This document shows positions 40,612 to 48,493 of a DNA stretch of 48,493 bases, one piece after another. Positions within the stretch are counted from its first letter, which is position 1. Each line of letters starts with the position of its first letter. The notes under the pieces are model-generated. The model did not search any database. It had not been told where the DNA came from and saw only the letters and a program-made list of their open reading frames with translations. This stretch comes from Chitinophagaceae bacterium. GTDB lineage: Bacteria > Bacteroidota > Bacteroidia > Chitinophagales > Chitinophagaceae. Where the stretch lies: assembly GCA_947459295.1 (NCBI GenBank), contig CANHCY010000012.1, forward strand, positions 1 through 48,493. The letters are read 5' to 3'. Both the position numbers and the translations under genes were made by a program.

Positions 40612-42003
40612 ATGTCTTTGGAGCTCGACCAATTAAATATCAACGAACAGTTCGAACAGCTCATTGCTAAGGAAGATAAGCTAGAAATCAAAGAGTTTCT
40701 AGACGATCAAAATATTAGCGATGTGGCGGAGCTTATCAATGAATATCCCGATTATGAGGCCCAAATTATTGCCAACATGGCCATTCATAGAGCGGCTAGC
40801 GTTTTCAAAATTTTGGATATTGCCCAACAAAAAGACATTGTCAAAGAACTGCCTTCTTCTAAAACCGCCGAGCTATTAAATGAACTTCCTGCCGATGATA
40901 GAACCGACTTTTTGGAGGAACTACCAAAAGCAGCCATTCGTGATTTAATTAAACTACTCGACCCCGAAGAAAGAAAAATTACCCTGGCCATGCTTGGCTA
41001 CCCCGAGGATAGTGTGGGCCGTTTAATGAACCCCGATTACGTTTACATTTACGCACACAATACCGTAACTGAAGTTTTTGATACCATCCGAAAGTTTGGA
41101 AAAAATTCAGAAACCATCGATGTTATTTATATCATTGATCAAAAAGGAGAACTCGTAGACGACATCAGAATCAGAGACGTAATTTTAGCGGCACCGGGTA
41201 AAAGAGTGGATGAAATTATTGATGGCAGGGTTGTATCATTAAATGTACATGACGATCAGGAGCACGCCAACCAGGTGTTTAAAATGAACAACCGTGTGGC
41301 ACTTCCGGTAGTAGATGATAATAATATTTTGTTAGGTATTGTTACCATCGATGACATGCTTTGGGTTGCCAACGAAGAGTTCAGTGAAGACATGCAAAAA
41401 ATGGGTGGTACCGAAGCCTTAAACGAACCTTATTTAGATATTCCATTATTAAAACTTTTCAAAAAAAGAGTAGGCTGGTTGGTGGTATTATTTATTGGTG
41501 AAATGCTTACGGCTACTGCCATGGGTTATTTCCAAGATGAAATAGCAAAAGCCATTGTACTTGCATTATTTGTACCACTTATTATATCTAGTGGTGGTAA
41601 TAGCGGATCACAAGCTTCTACCCTTATTATTCAGGCGATGGCCGTTGGCGAAATTACCATTCAAGATTGGTGGCGCGTGCTACGTCGCGAAATTACCAGC
41701 GGTATGTTACTGGGCTCCGTACTTGGTATCATTGGATTTATTCGCGTAGGCGTTTGGCATTCTATCTTCCCCAATATTTATGGTGAACACTGGATGATGA
41801 TTGGATTTACCGTAGGATTTTCATTAATAGGCGTAGTGCTATGGGGCACTTTATCAGGCTCTATGCTTCCTATCTTTTTAAAGCGTTTAGGATTTGACCC
41901 TGCTGTTTCGTCTGCACCATTTGTAGCCACACTTGTTGATGTAACAGGGCTTATTATTTATTTTAGCTTTGCTTATTTATTCCTGCAAGGACTACTCTTG
42001 TAA
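40612..42003 (+). CDS. mgtE: MgtE-family magnesium transporter
   Basis: The 463-residue inner-membrane protein has the full MgtE layout. It has a helical MgtE_N domain (about 20-130, with LLNELPADDRTDFLEELP), two CBS domains (about 135-255, including GRLMNPDYVYI and LGIVTIDDML), and five transmembrane helices (about 285-463). The last part carries the pore signature SSGGNSGSQASTLIIQAMAVGE and a later ATLVDVTGLIIYF. Known members are Mg2+ channels closed by Mg2+ bound to the cytosolic domains. It stands alone, divergent from the SET gene and convergent with the PorT-like gene (17-bp gap, no terminator). Confidence 0.95.
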   Translation: MSLELDQLNINEQFEQLIAKEDKLEIKEFLDDQNISDVAELINEYPDYEAQIIANMAIHRAASVFKILDIAQQKDIVKELPSSKTAELLNELPADDRTDFLEELPKAAIRDLIKLLDPEERKITLAMLGYPEDSVGRLMNPDYVYIYAHNTVTEVFDTIRKFGKNSETIDVIYIIDQKGELVDDIRIRDVILAAPGKRVDEIIDGRVVSLNVHDDQEHANQVFKMNNRVALPVVDDNNILLGIVTIDDMLWVANEEFSEDMQKMGGTEALNEPYLDIPLLKLFKKRVGWLVVLFIGEMLTATAMGYFQDEIAKAIVLALFVPLIISSGGNSGSQASTLIIQAMAVGEITIQDWWRVLRREITSGMLLGSVLGIIGFIRVGVWHSIFPNIYGEHWMMIGFTVGFSLIGVVLWGTLSGSMLPIFLKRLGFDPAVSSAPFVATLVDVTGLIIYFSFAYLFLQGLLL

Positions 42004-42020
42004 ATTACTTTTATTGCTGG

Positions 42021-42620
42021 TTAAAATTTAAGACCAATACCAAGTTGCAAAGAAGCTGTTTTCCAAGTTTCCATGTCATCAATGGCATTAATATTTTGCA
42101 TACCTGCAACATATCTTCCATAAATTCTGAAAGAGCTTAAGTTTAATTGCGCGCCCACTACTGCAGATATATCGCCTGTCTTAAACGCATTTTGCGCATT
42201 GGTTAAAACGTTTTTATCTTGGCCAATTAGTATGCCATATTGAGGACCAGCATTAAGGGTAATAAGCTTACCTACATTAAGGCGAAGTAAAACTGGGATA
42301 CTGATATAGTTGAGTCTTGTGTAAGCATTGTCAATTAAAAAAGCCTGCGTAAATCTTGAATTGTATAGAGTAGAAAAACTAGAACGCTTGGTCATGGTTT
42401 GACTGTACAATAGTTCAGGCTGAATACCAATAAATTTATTGATGTCAATTTCAGCAAAAGCGCCAGCCATATAACCCATATCAAAAGCGTCGTTAAGTGA
42501 TTGTCCGTTTACTTTATTTAAGTTCAGACCACCTTTAATGCCAAGTCTAAAACCACTTTGTGCAGCTGCTTGCATAGAAAAGAAAACAACAAAACCAATT
42601 AAAATAAATGCCTTTTTCAT
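42021..42620 (-). CDS. PorT-like outer-membrane beta-barrel protein
   Basis: The 199-residue protein has a signal peptide (MKKAFILIGFVVFFSMQAAAQ) followed by FRLGIKGGLNLNK, typical of the outer-membrane beta-barrel (PorT/OmpW-like) family widespread in Bacteroidota. Strand motifs include GYMAGAFAEID, IGIQPELLYSQ, YISIPVLLRLNVG, LTLNAGPQYGILIG and a C-terminal LQLGIGLKF ending in Phe. No role can be assigned; the family name does not prove a T9SS function. The ATG at 42620 fits the signal peptide better than one at 42674. A possible -7 box (TAGTTTTA) lies upstream but is weak. Confidence 0.85.
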   Translation of the reverse strand: MKKAFILIGFVVFFSMQAAAQSGFRLGIKGGLNLNKVNGQSLNDAFDMGYMAGAFAEIDINKFIGIQPELLYSQTMTKRSSFSTLYNSRFTQAFLIDNAYTRLNYISIPVLLRLNVGKLITLNAGPQYGILIGQDKNVLTNAQNAFKTGDISAVVGAQLNLSSFRIYGRYVAGMQNINAIDDMETWKTASLQLGIGLKF

Positions 42621-42705
42621 AAAAGAAAGTTTAATAAAACTAAGTTCTAGTATTTTAAACGAAAAAAATAACAACTAATTGTTAAATGGCTTAACTATAA
42701 CATAG

Positions 42706-43956
42706 TTAAACTAATTCAATCACCGTAATCTCTGGAAGTATCCCCACCCTGCCCGGATAACCAATAAATCCATACCCCCTATTCACGTATAATTTTTGTG
42801 CACCTTGCTCATATAAACCCGCCCACTGCTTGTACATCCATTGCACGGGGCTCCATTTAAAATAAGGATTTTCGAGGCCAAATTGCATACCGTGTGTATG
42901 ACCAGAAAGCATAAGGTCAATACCCGGGTATTCAGGTAAAATCTGTGCATCCCAGTGGCTAGGGTCATGACTTAAAAGTATTTTAAACGGAATATTTTCT
43001 GTGCCCGGATGCGCCAAATCCATTTTACCATATTTAGGAAACCTAGCTTTAGCACCCCAGTTTTCGATACCGAGTAATGCAATTTTTTCGCCTTTCTTTT
43101 CAAGTACCACATGCTCATTCATCAGTAGTCGCCAGCCCATATTGGCATGCACTTTTTTAAGCGCTTCTAAATTATCAACTTTAGCTTGTGCTGTAGGCCA
43201 CTGCACATAGTCGCCATAATCGTGATTACCGAGTGTAGAAAAAACACCAAGTGGTGCTGTTAAACGTCCAAAAGAATTTTGATAAGGCTCCATTTCGGTG
43301 GCTCTATCATTTACGAGATCGCCGGTAAAAACAATAAGGTCGGGTTGTTGCTTTAATATTAAATCGATACCCTTATTAACGGCACGAATATCCTGAAAAC
43401 TACCACTATGAATATCGCTGATATGTACCATGCGCATTCCTTTAAATGCCGCTGGTAAATTTTTAAATGAGAGTTTTATTTTTTTTACTTGGTAATTGTA
43501 TTTGTTACCAAAACCAAATAATAAAGTTCCAAATAAAGTACCCCCAAGTCCAAGCCCTAACCAACTTAAAAAAGTAGATCTTGGTATACCCTGCCCTTCG
43601 GGACCCATATACTGCGCGCCTGATAATGGAAAAATTTTATTCATGAGTAGTAAAGCGCCTCGTCGAATATCATCGGCTACAAAAAATAGTGAGCCAATAA
43701 ATTTTGCTAAAAAAAGTCCAATCAAAATCGCAAAAACATAATTTCTAAAAATTTTGGAGGTCTGCAAAAATTGGAGGTATGGAAAAGATAGCATGGTGGC
43801 AATGGTAAAAAACGACACCACCCAGTAGCTAATATAAATAGCCTGACGCCCCCTATCGGACCCCTGCTGGCTTACTGTTTTTAAGGCCTGAAAAACGTAT
43901 AAATCCAGTAAAAAAATGACAAGAGCGATAATCCACCAGCTTGTTGCACTACGCAT
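42706..43956 (-). CDS. Membrane-anchored calcineurin-type metallophosphoesterase
   Basis: The 416-residue protein has about four transmembrane helices in residues 8-150 and a cytoplasmic or periplasmic phosphoesterase domain (about 170-416). All metal-binding blocks are present: HISDIH (D181, H183), FTGDLVND (D213), LGNHDYGDY (N244, H245), LSHDPSHWD and SGHTHGMQFG. It resembles YaeI/YkuE-type enzymes, some of which act on lipid-linked phosphate, but the substrate is unknown. It is divergent from parA. Confidence 0.92.
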   Translation of the reverse strand: MRSATSWWIIALVIFLLDLYVFQALKTVSQQGSDRGRQAIYISYWVVSFFTIATMLSFPYLQFLQTSKIFRNYVFAILIGLFLAKFIGSLFFVADDIRRGALLLMNKIFPLSGAQYMGPEGQGIPRSTFLSWLGLGLGGTLFGTLLFGFGNKYNYQVKKIKLSFKNLPAAFKGMRMVHISDIHSGSFQDIRAVNKGIDLILKQQPDLIVFTGDLVNDRATEMEPYQNSFGRLTAPLGVFSTLGNHDYGDYVQWPTAQAKVDNLEALKKVHANMGWRLLMNEHVVLEKKGEKIALLGIENWGAKARFPKYGKMDLAHPGTENIPFKILLSHDPSHWDAQILPEYPGIDLMLSGHTHGMQFGLENPYFKWSPVQWMYKQWAGLYEQGAQKLYVNRGYGFIGYPGRVGILPEITVIELV

Positions 43957-44005
43957 AGGTTTGGGTTATTTGAGTGATTTTATGCCAAAATCGATTGGAA
44001 AAAGG

Positions 44006-44013
44006 CAAAATTA
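44006..44013 (-). promoter_or_regulatory. Candidate -7 promoter box for the metallophosphoesterase gene
   Basis: TAATTTTG on the minus strand matches TAnnTTTG exactly and lies 49 nt upstream of the ATG. A TTTC about 23 nt further upstream is a poor -33 box. Confidence 0.4.
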
Positions 44014-44080
44014 CCCCTTTTTTAGCCGTTTTTAGGGAAATTTGACAAGGGGTTAATGCTACAACAAAGTATGGATAAGA

Positions 44081-44115
44081 TTGTTTCAAAAGATGTAGCT
44101 GAAAGCTTATTTTTG
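44081..44115 (+). promoter_or_regulatory. Bacteroidota-type promoter of the parA operon
   Basis: TATTTTTG (44108-44115) is a perfect TAnnTTTG box, 23 nt before the parA ATG. TTTC (44084-44087), preceded by TTG, stands 20 nt upstream as the -33 element with one mismatch. Confidence 0.65.
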
Positions 44116-44138
44116 GCAACTTACAAGCAATAAATATT

Positions 44139-44939
44139 ATGGCGAGAATTATAGGCGTAGCCAATCAGAAAGGAGGCGTGGGAAAAACAACCACTGCTAT
44201 CAACGTAGCGGCAAGTTTGGCTGTTTTAGAATTTAAAACCCTCCTTGTAGATGCAGACCCACAGGCAAATAGCACCACGGGTGTAGGATTTGATTTGCAT
44301 AATATCACAAACAGTTTATATGATTGCATGGTTAACAATTCAACAGCAAACGATGTGATTTTAAAATCGGAAGTACCCAATTTAGATTTAATTCCTTCGC
44401 ATATCGATTTAGTAGGTGCTGAAATTGAAATGATCAATTATCCGAATAGAGAAAATGTGATGAAAGGTATTTTAGACGCCGTTCGTGATAAGTATGATTT
44501 TATCATTATCGATTGCTCTCCTTCACTCGGATTAATTACTGTTAATTCACTCGTTGCTGCAGATAGTGTTATTGTTCCTGTTCAGTGCGAATTTTTTGCA
44601 TTAGAAGGTTTAGGCAAATTATTAAATACTATTAAAATTGTTCAGAGCAGGTTAAATCCAGCACTTCAAATAGAAGGTATTTTAATGACCATGTATGATG
44701 GCCGCCTCCGTTTAAGCAATCAAGTCGTTAGCGAAGTGCGCAGACATTTTGATGAAATGGTTTTTGATACCATCATCCACCGTAATACCAGGTTAAGTGA
44801 ATCACCAAGTGTAGGGAAGCCGGTTATTTTATACGACGCAGACAGCAAGGGTACCATCAACTATTTAAACCTCGCCAAAGAAATTCTTCAAAATAACGGC
44901 ATGACAAAAATTTCTAACGAAGAAAGAATTATAGAATAA
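44139..44939 (+). CDS. parA: Chromosome-partitioning ATPase ParA (Soj)
   Basis: The 266-residue cytoplasmic protein has the deviant Walker A motif [12 protein letters not shown] (11-22) with both signature lysines, the switch regions [13 protein letters not shown] (residues 39-51) and [12 protein letters not shown], and the [13 protein letters not shown] segment. ParA binds DNA when ATP-bound and moves ParB-parS complexes to segregate the chromosome. The length and absence of an N-terminal HTH indicate a chromosomal (Soj-type) rather than type Ia plasmid ParA. It is first of five tightly packed genes; parB starts 1 bp after its stop. Confidence 0.96.
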   Translation: MARIIGVANQKGGVGKTTTAINVAASLAVLEFKTLLVDADPQANSTTGVGFDLHNITNSLYDCMVNNSTANDVILKSEVPNLDLIPSHIDLVGAEIEMINYPNRENVMKGILDAVRDKYDFIIIDCSPSLGLITVNSLVAADSVIVPVQCEFFALEGLGKLLNTIKIVQSRLNPALQIEGILMTMYDGRLRLSNQVVSEVRRHFDEMVFDTIIHRNTRLSESPSVGKPVILYDADSKGTINYLNLAKEILQNNGMTKISNEERIIE

Positions 44940-44940
44940 C

Positions 44941-45861
44941 ATGAGTAGCCCTAAAAATAACAAAGACATGATTGGCAAAGGACTTCGTTCTTTGCTATCC
45001 AATATAGACGCAGAATACAAAACGCCTAAAGGTCAAGTGCAACCCGCATATGCAGAGCAGGCAGTGGCCACTAGTAAAATTGCACTCGCCGATATTCAAA
45101 TTAACCCAAAGCAACCACGCCGCGATTTTGATGAACAGGCTTTACATGAACTAGCAGAGTCTATAAAAATTCATGATGTTATTCAACCACTAACGGTTTC
45201 TAAATTAGCCTCTGGTAAATTTCAATTGATTGCTGGAGAGCGCAGGTTTAGAGCGTCTAAAATGGCTGGCCTTAAAGAAGTGCCAGTATATGTAAGACAA
45301 GCCAACGACCAACAATTACTAGAGTGGGCTTTACTTGAAAATTTACAAAGAGAAAATTTAAATGCCATCGAAATTGGCATCAGTTATAAGCGCATGATGG
45401 ATGAGCTTTCTTATACCCAGGAGCAAGTAGCAGAGCGCATGGGCAAAGAAAGAAGTACCGTATCCAATTATATCAGACTTTTAAAATTACCACCTGATTT
45501 ACAACTCGCTATCAGAAGTGGTAAAATTTCGATGGGGCATGCAAGAGCGCTGGTTAATATTGACACCATCGACAGACAACTTTTTGTTTTTAAAGAAATT
45601 ATTCAAAAAAGTTTAAGCGTTAGACAAACCGAAGAGCTGGTGCGCAAAATGTACCTCGCGCAAAAACCAGCAGGTGCCAAAGACAATAAATCTAGCCTTC
45701 CTACAGCCTATAAAAAAATTGAAGATAATTTGTCTTCGCATTTTTCTACAAAAGTTAAAATGACGCATTCCAAAAAAGGAACTGGCAGTATTACAATCGA
45801 GTATTTTTCGTTAGACGAATTAAATAAAATACTAGATGCCATGAACGTAACGGTGAACTAA
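44941..45861 (+). CDS. parB: Chromosome-partitioning protein ParB (Spo0J)
   Basis: The 306-residue protein carries the ParB/Srx N-terminal CTPase domain with INPKQPRRDFDE, ELAESIKIHDVIQPL and the CTP-binding GERRFRASK motif, then LLENLQRENLNAIE. A central helix-turn-helix follows (YTQEQVAERMGKERSTVSNY) for parS recognition, and then a C-terminal dimerisation region. ParB loads at parS as a sliding clamp and works with ParA. No parS palindrome was seen in the window, so the site must lie elsewhere. The DUF5683 gene follows after 1 bp. Confidence 0.96.
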   Translation: MSSPKNNKDMIGKGLRSLLSNIDAEYKTPKGQVQPAYAEQAVATSKIALADIQINPKQPRRDFDEQALHELAESIKIHDVIQPLTVSKLASGKFQLIAGERRFRASKMAGLKEVPVYVRQANDQQLLEWALLENLQRENLNAIEIGISYKRMMDELSYTQEQVAERMGKERSTVSNYIRLLKLPPDLQLAIRSGKISMGHARALVNIDTIDRQLFVFKEIIQKSLSVRQTEELVRKMYLAQKPAGAKDNKSSLPTAYKKIEDNLSSHFSTKVKMTHSKKGTGSITIEYFSLDELNKILDAMNVTVN

Positions 45862-45862
45862 A

Positions 45863-46540
45863 ATGACAGGTGCAAAAAAGTTGATCTTTTTTTTCATTGG
45901 CTGCATACTTTTTTGCAGTGCGGAGTTGAGTGCGCAAAAAAAAGATACCAGTGCTTTAAAAAGTAAGCGCAGCTCCATAAAAAAAGATACCGCTCTTGTA
46001 AAAAGTGACAATGTTGTCAAAAGTGATACGGTTGTCAAATTAAAATTTCGTCCGCAAGTGGCTACCCGCAGAGCCGCTATTTTACCAGGCTGGGGCCAAG
46101 CCACCAATAAAGAATATTGGAAAATTCCTATTGTATATGGCGTTTTAGCAATCCCTGGTGCTTTGTATTTTTACAATGATAGCTGGTACAGCAAAACAAA
46201 ATATGCCTACGAAGCAAAATTTAAAGCACAAGCCCCTACCCTAGACAGCTCCGGCCTTGCAGGGATTGACCCGCAATTAAAAAATTTAGGACTCGCTTCT
46301 TTACAATCCTACCGAAATACTTTTAGAAGAGATCGAGACTATTCGATTTTATATTTCATTTTAGCTTGGGGACTTCAAGTAGCCGATGCTACTGTATTTG
46401 CACACCTCAAACAATTTGATGTTTCTGATGATTTATCTTTACAAGTTAAACCACAGTTCAACCCTAATACAAGAACACCAGGCCTTGGACTTGTTTTAAA
46501 TTTTAAAGAGCCGTCAAAAAAAATATTTACAACAAAATAA
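45863..46540 (+). CDS. DUF5683 domain protein, predicted envelope protein
   Basis: The 225-residue protein has a signal peptide (to about residue 28, LSAQ), a short Lys/Ser/Asp-rich linker, then the DUF5683 core starting at RRAAILPGWGQATNKEYWKIPIVYG. It has a hydrophobic helix (VYGVLAIPGALYFYN) and a second hydrophobic stretch (YSILYFILAWGLQVADATV). The function of the family is unknown, though it commonly sits behind parAB and before dapB in Bacteroidota, as here. It starts 1 bp after parB and ends 7 bp before dapB. Confidence 0.85.
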   Translation: MTGAKKLIFFFIGCILFCSAELSAQKKDTSALKSKRSSIKKDTALVKSDNVVKSDTVVKLKFRPQVATRRAAILPGWGQATNKEYWKIPIVYGVLAIPGALYFYNDSWYSKTKYAYEAKFKAQAPTLDSSGLAGIDPQLKNLGLASLQSYRNTFRRDRDYSILYFILAWGLQVADATVFAHLKQFDVSDDLSLQVKPQFNPNTRTPGLGLVLNFKEPSKKIFTTK

Positions 46541-46547
46541 TGATAGC

Positions 46548-47264
46548 ATGAATATTGCACTTGTTGGATACGGAAAAATGGGTAAAGCCATCGAAGAAAT
46601 TGCCCTAACAAATGGTCATACCATTGGATTAAAAATTGACCTAGATAACGCTGCTGATTTAAACGCACAAAATGTTACGGGCATTGATGTGGCTATCGAA
46701 TTTACAGGACCACATAGTGCATTTGATAATGTTATGAAATGTTTATCACTAGGCGTTCCTGTGGTATGCGGCTCTACCGGTTGGTTAGAAGATTATGAAA
46801 AAGCAAAAACATTTTGCGCCGCACAAAACGGCACCCTTATTTATGCAAGTAATTTTAGTATTGGTGTGAATTTGTTTTTTGAAATCAATAAGACACTTGC
46901 AGCCCTTATGAGTAAGCACCCAAGCTACGAGGTTGGTTTACATGAAATTCACCACACGCAAAAAAAGGATGCCCCAAGTGGAACGGCTATCACGCTTGCA
47001 GAGCAGGTACTAGCAGCGATACCTACTAAAACAAAATGGGTAAATGAAGCATCTGGCTTGGCTTCGGATCTAGTGATTACTTCGGAAAGAATTGATCCAG
47101 CACCAGGTACACACACTACTACCTACGCATCCGCAATCGACACCATAGAAATTACACATACGGCACACAACAGAAAAGGATTTGCAGGAGGCGCGGTACT
47201 TGCTGCCGAATTTGCAGCTACACACAAAGGAATTTTTTCAATGAAAGAAGTTTTAGGACTATAA
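46548..47264 (+). CDS. dapB: 4-hydroxy-tetrahydrodipicolinate reductase
   Basis: The 238-residue cytoplasmic enzyme makes tetrahydrodipicolinate for lysine and diaminopimelate (cell-wall) synthesis using NAD(P)H. The nucleotide-binding loop is GYGKMG (7-12), followed by EFTGP and CGSTGW. The catalytic block EIHHTQKKDAPSGTA (133-147) shows the paired histidines, the lysines and the SGT loop. The C-terminal HTAHNRKGFAGGAV is also typical. It is slightly shorter than the E. coli enzyme, as is usual in Bacteroidota. Confidence 0.95.
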   Translation: MNIALVGYGKMGKAIEEIALTNGHTIGLKIDLDNAADLNAQNVTGIDVAIEFTGPHSAFDNVMKCLSLGVPVVCGSTGWLEDYEKAKTFCAAQNGTLIYASNFSIGVNLFFEINKTLAALMSKHPSYEVGLHEIHHTQKKDAPSGTAITLAEQVLAAIPTKTKWVNEASGLASDLVITSERIDPAPGTHTTTYASAIDTIEITHTAHNRKGFAGGAVLAAEFAATHKGIFSMKEVLGL

Positions 47265-47274
47265 ATAAATAAAA

Positions 47275-48099
47275 ATGAATCAGCCCTTCTTAACAGAATT
47301 ATTTAAAGATCAATCGTACAATAAAAATCAGTTTTTTTTAATTGCTGGCCCCTGCGTGGTAGAAAGCGAAGAGCTGGTGATGGAAATTGCTGATAAAGTA
47401 AGTGGTATTTGTAAAAATCTTGGCATTGCCTATGTGTTTAAGGCAAGCTACCGCAAAGCCAACCGCACAAGTGCCAATTCTTTTACCGGCATTGGTGATG
47501 ACAACGGACTTGAACTGATAAAAAAAGTAGGTGCTACCTATAAGCTCCCTACTACTTCTGATATTCATGCACATGACGAAGCTGCTGTGGCTGCCGAGTT
47601 CATAGATATATTACAAATCCCTGCTTTCCTCTGCAGACAAACAGATTTACTAGTAGCGGCTGCACAAACCGGTAAAATTGTAAACGTAAAAAAAGGTCAG
47701 TTTTTAAGTGGCGCTTCTATGAAATTTGCCGTTGATAAAATTAAATTAGCCGGCAACAACAATATCATGTTAACAGAGCGCGGTAACACTTTTGGTTACC
47801 AAGATTTAGTGGTGGATTATAGAAATATTCCGGCCATGAAAGAAAACAACGTGCCTGTTATTATGGATTGTACACACTCACTTCAACAACCCAATCAAAC
47901 AAGTGGTGTAACAGGTGGCAATCCGCATTTAATTGAAACAATTGCTAAAGCAGCCATTGCTACTGGAGCAGACGGGTTATTTATTGAAACACATCCAAAC
48001 CCTGCCGTAGCAAAAAGTGATGGCGCCAATATGCTACCCTTACATTTACTAGAACCGCTACTTGAAAAATTAGTGAGATTAAGAGAGGCCGTTATATAA
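47275..48099 (+). CDS. kdsA: 3-deoxy-8-phosphooctulonate synthase
   Basis: The 274-residue enzyme condenses phosphoenolpyruvate with arabinose 5-phosphate to make KDO 8-phosphate, the precursor of the LPS inner core. Signatures are GPCVVES (25-31), KASYRKANRTSANSFTG, TTSDIHAHDEA, FLCRQTDLL, NVKKGQFLSG, TERGNTFGY, MDCTHSLQQPN and a final FIETHPNPAVAKSDGANML. Cys27 is the position that binds metal in metal-dependent KdsA enzymes, so this one may be metal-dependent (inference). It ends the parAB-dapB cluster, 10 bp after dapB, tying partition genes to wall and LPS precursor synthesis. It is convergent with the PspC gene. Confidence 0.96.
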   Translation: MNQPFLTELFKDQSYNKNQFFLIAGPCVVESEELVMEIADKVSGICKNLGIAYVFKASYRKANRTSANSFTGIGDDNGLELIKKVGATYKLPTTSDIHAHDEAAVAAEFIDILQIPAFLCRQTDLLVAAAQTGKIVNVKKGQFLSGASMKFAVDKIKLAGNNNIMLTERGNTFGYQDLVVDYRNIPAMKENNVPVIMDCTHSLQQPNQTSGVTGGNPHLIETIAKAAIATGADGLFIETHPNPAVAKSDGANMLPLHLLEPLLEKLVRLREAVI

Positions 48100-48115
48100 A
48101 GCCAAATAAAAAAAT

Positions 48116-48340
48116 CTACCAGTTGTTTAATGGATTTCTTTTGCCAGCCAAAATGTAACGCTTGATGTTCATCCAAAAAGCGAGTACCATATATATAATT
48201 ACTGGTGATCCGAGGGTTAAAAAGCTGATATAAATAAACCACATTCTAATGCGGGACGTGGCAATACCGAGGCGCTCCCCCATGGCATTACACACACCAA
48301 AAGCCCTTAATTCTAGAAATTCCCTCAATTTTTGAATCAT
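48116..48340 (-). CDS. PspC-domain membrane protein
   Basis: The 74-residue protein is a minimal PspC domain. It has AFGVCNAMGERLGIATSRIRM (split here as AFGVCNAMGERLG and IATSRIRMW), followed by one hydrophobic helix (FIYISFLTLGSPVIIYMVLAFW) and a basic tail. PspC domains of proteobacteria regulate the phage-shock response; stand-alone copies in Bacteroidota have no established role. It is convergent with kdsA (16-bp gap). Confidence 0.85.
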   Translation of the reverse strand: MIQKLREFLELRAFGVCNAMGERLGIATSRIRMWFIYISFLTLGSPVIIYMVLAFWMNIKRYILAGKRNPLNNW

Positions 48341-48398
48341 AATGGTGCTTTTTTAACAACTGTATGGCAATTTAGGTCATTTATAGTAAAGAAACTCT

Positions 48399-48428
48399 TT
48401 TGCCCGCCCCCCTTTTTTCGTAAATTCG
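48399..48428 (+). promoter_or_regulatory. Candidate promoter for the gene at the right edge
   Basis: TTTG (48399-48402), an 18-nt spacer and TAAATTCG (48421-48428; one mismatch to TAnnTTTG) lie 49 nt before the ATG at 48478. Confidence 0.5.
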
Positions 48429-48477
48429 CAGCAGATTTTTAAAAAATTCAATCATACATCTATAAATTCCTATTGTT

Positions 48478-48493
48478 ATGGCTTTTGACATTG
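48478..48493 (+). CDS. Start of a gene cut by the window end (possibly aconitate hydratase)
   Basis: Only the start codon and four further codons plus one base are visible, reading MAFDI. It is preceded by a plausible promoter and follows a divergent gene. MAFDI is a common opening of Bacteroidota aconitate hydratases, but five residues cannot establish identity. Confidence 0.4.

Noticed and set aside
42691..42709. Inverted repeat TTAACTAT-AAC-ATAGTTAA at the end of the metallophosphoesterase gene, considered as a terminator.
   Set aside because: The stem is only 8 bp and almost all A-T, and no T-run follows on the minus strand.
44081..44096. Possible parS site.
   Set aside because: Only one half (TGTTTCA) matches; the sequence is not palindromic and coincides with the promoter -33 region.

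Overview
The window comes from a Bacteroidota genome, most likely the Chitinophagia/Sphingobacteriia side (inference). It is AT-rich and its promoters fit the Bacteroidota consensus (TTTG, about 19-20 nt, TAnnTTTG) rather than sigma70. It encodes type IX secretion (T9SS) substrates with gliding-type C-terminal domains, two PorP/SprF proteins, a CarboxypepD_reg-type TonB-dependent receptor, a DUF5683 protein and a PspC protein. No rRNA, tRNA, CRISPR array, phage or IS gene was seen.

Region 1 (1-29.9 kb) is dominated by the cell surface. Two very large secreted repeat proteins of 1886 and 5089 residues each sit next to a PorP/SprF-family outer-membrane protein, but in opposite gene order: adhesin then PorP, and PorP then adhesin. 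Between the pairs lie a DUF3445 putative heme N-demethylase translationally coupled to an isoaspartyl peptidase/asparaginase, a PKD-plus-kelch lipoprotein, and a TonB-dependent receptor. The 5089-residue gene (15.3 kb) is built from nested tandem duplications: about 100-residue Ig-like and PKD-like modules, a four-module period of 1185 bp, a 494-residue superunit and a 257-residue triple-PKD superunit. A strong GC-rich hairpin follows it.

Region 2 (29.9-40.5 kb) holds an M23 peptidase with histone-H1-like basic tails and a Gfo/Idh/MocA oxidoreductase. These converge on a minus-strand histidine cluster: hisG, hisD, hisC, then a sorbosone-dehydrogenase-like protein and a cytochrome c, then hisB. 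In front of hisG is a complete transcription attenuator that is easy to miss because its ORF is only 16 codons. It has a promoter, a leader peptide with five histidines (MKQFTHNHHHHFLPNG), alternative pairing segments 1:2, 2:3 and 3:4, and a terminator. This is the most interesting regulatory signal in the window. Upstream lie a DUF3472-FKBP fusion protein, with a protein-like shifted-frame tail after its stop, and a small SET-domain protein.

Region 3 (40.6-48.5 kb) is housekeeping: an MgtE magnesium transporter, a PorT-like barrel, a membrane metallophosphoesterase, then a tight operon parA-parB-DUF5683-dapB-kdsA (gaps of 1, 1, 7 and 10 bp). This is followed by a convergent PspC gene and the first codons of a gene cut by the window end.

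Convergent gene pairs are packed with gaps from -4 to +18 bp and show no intrinsic terminators. The few clear terminators stand out: 52-88, 29835-29868 and the his attenuator.
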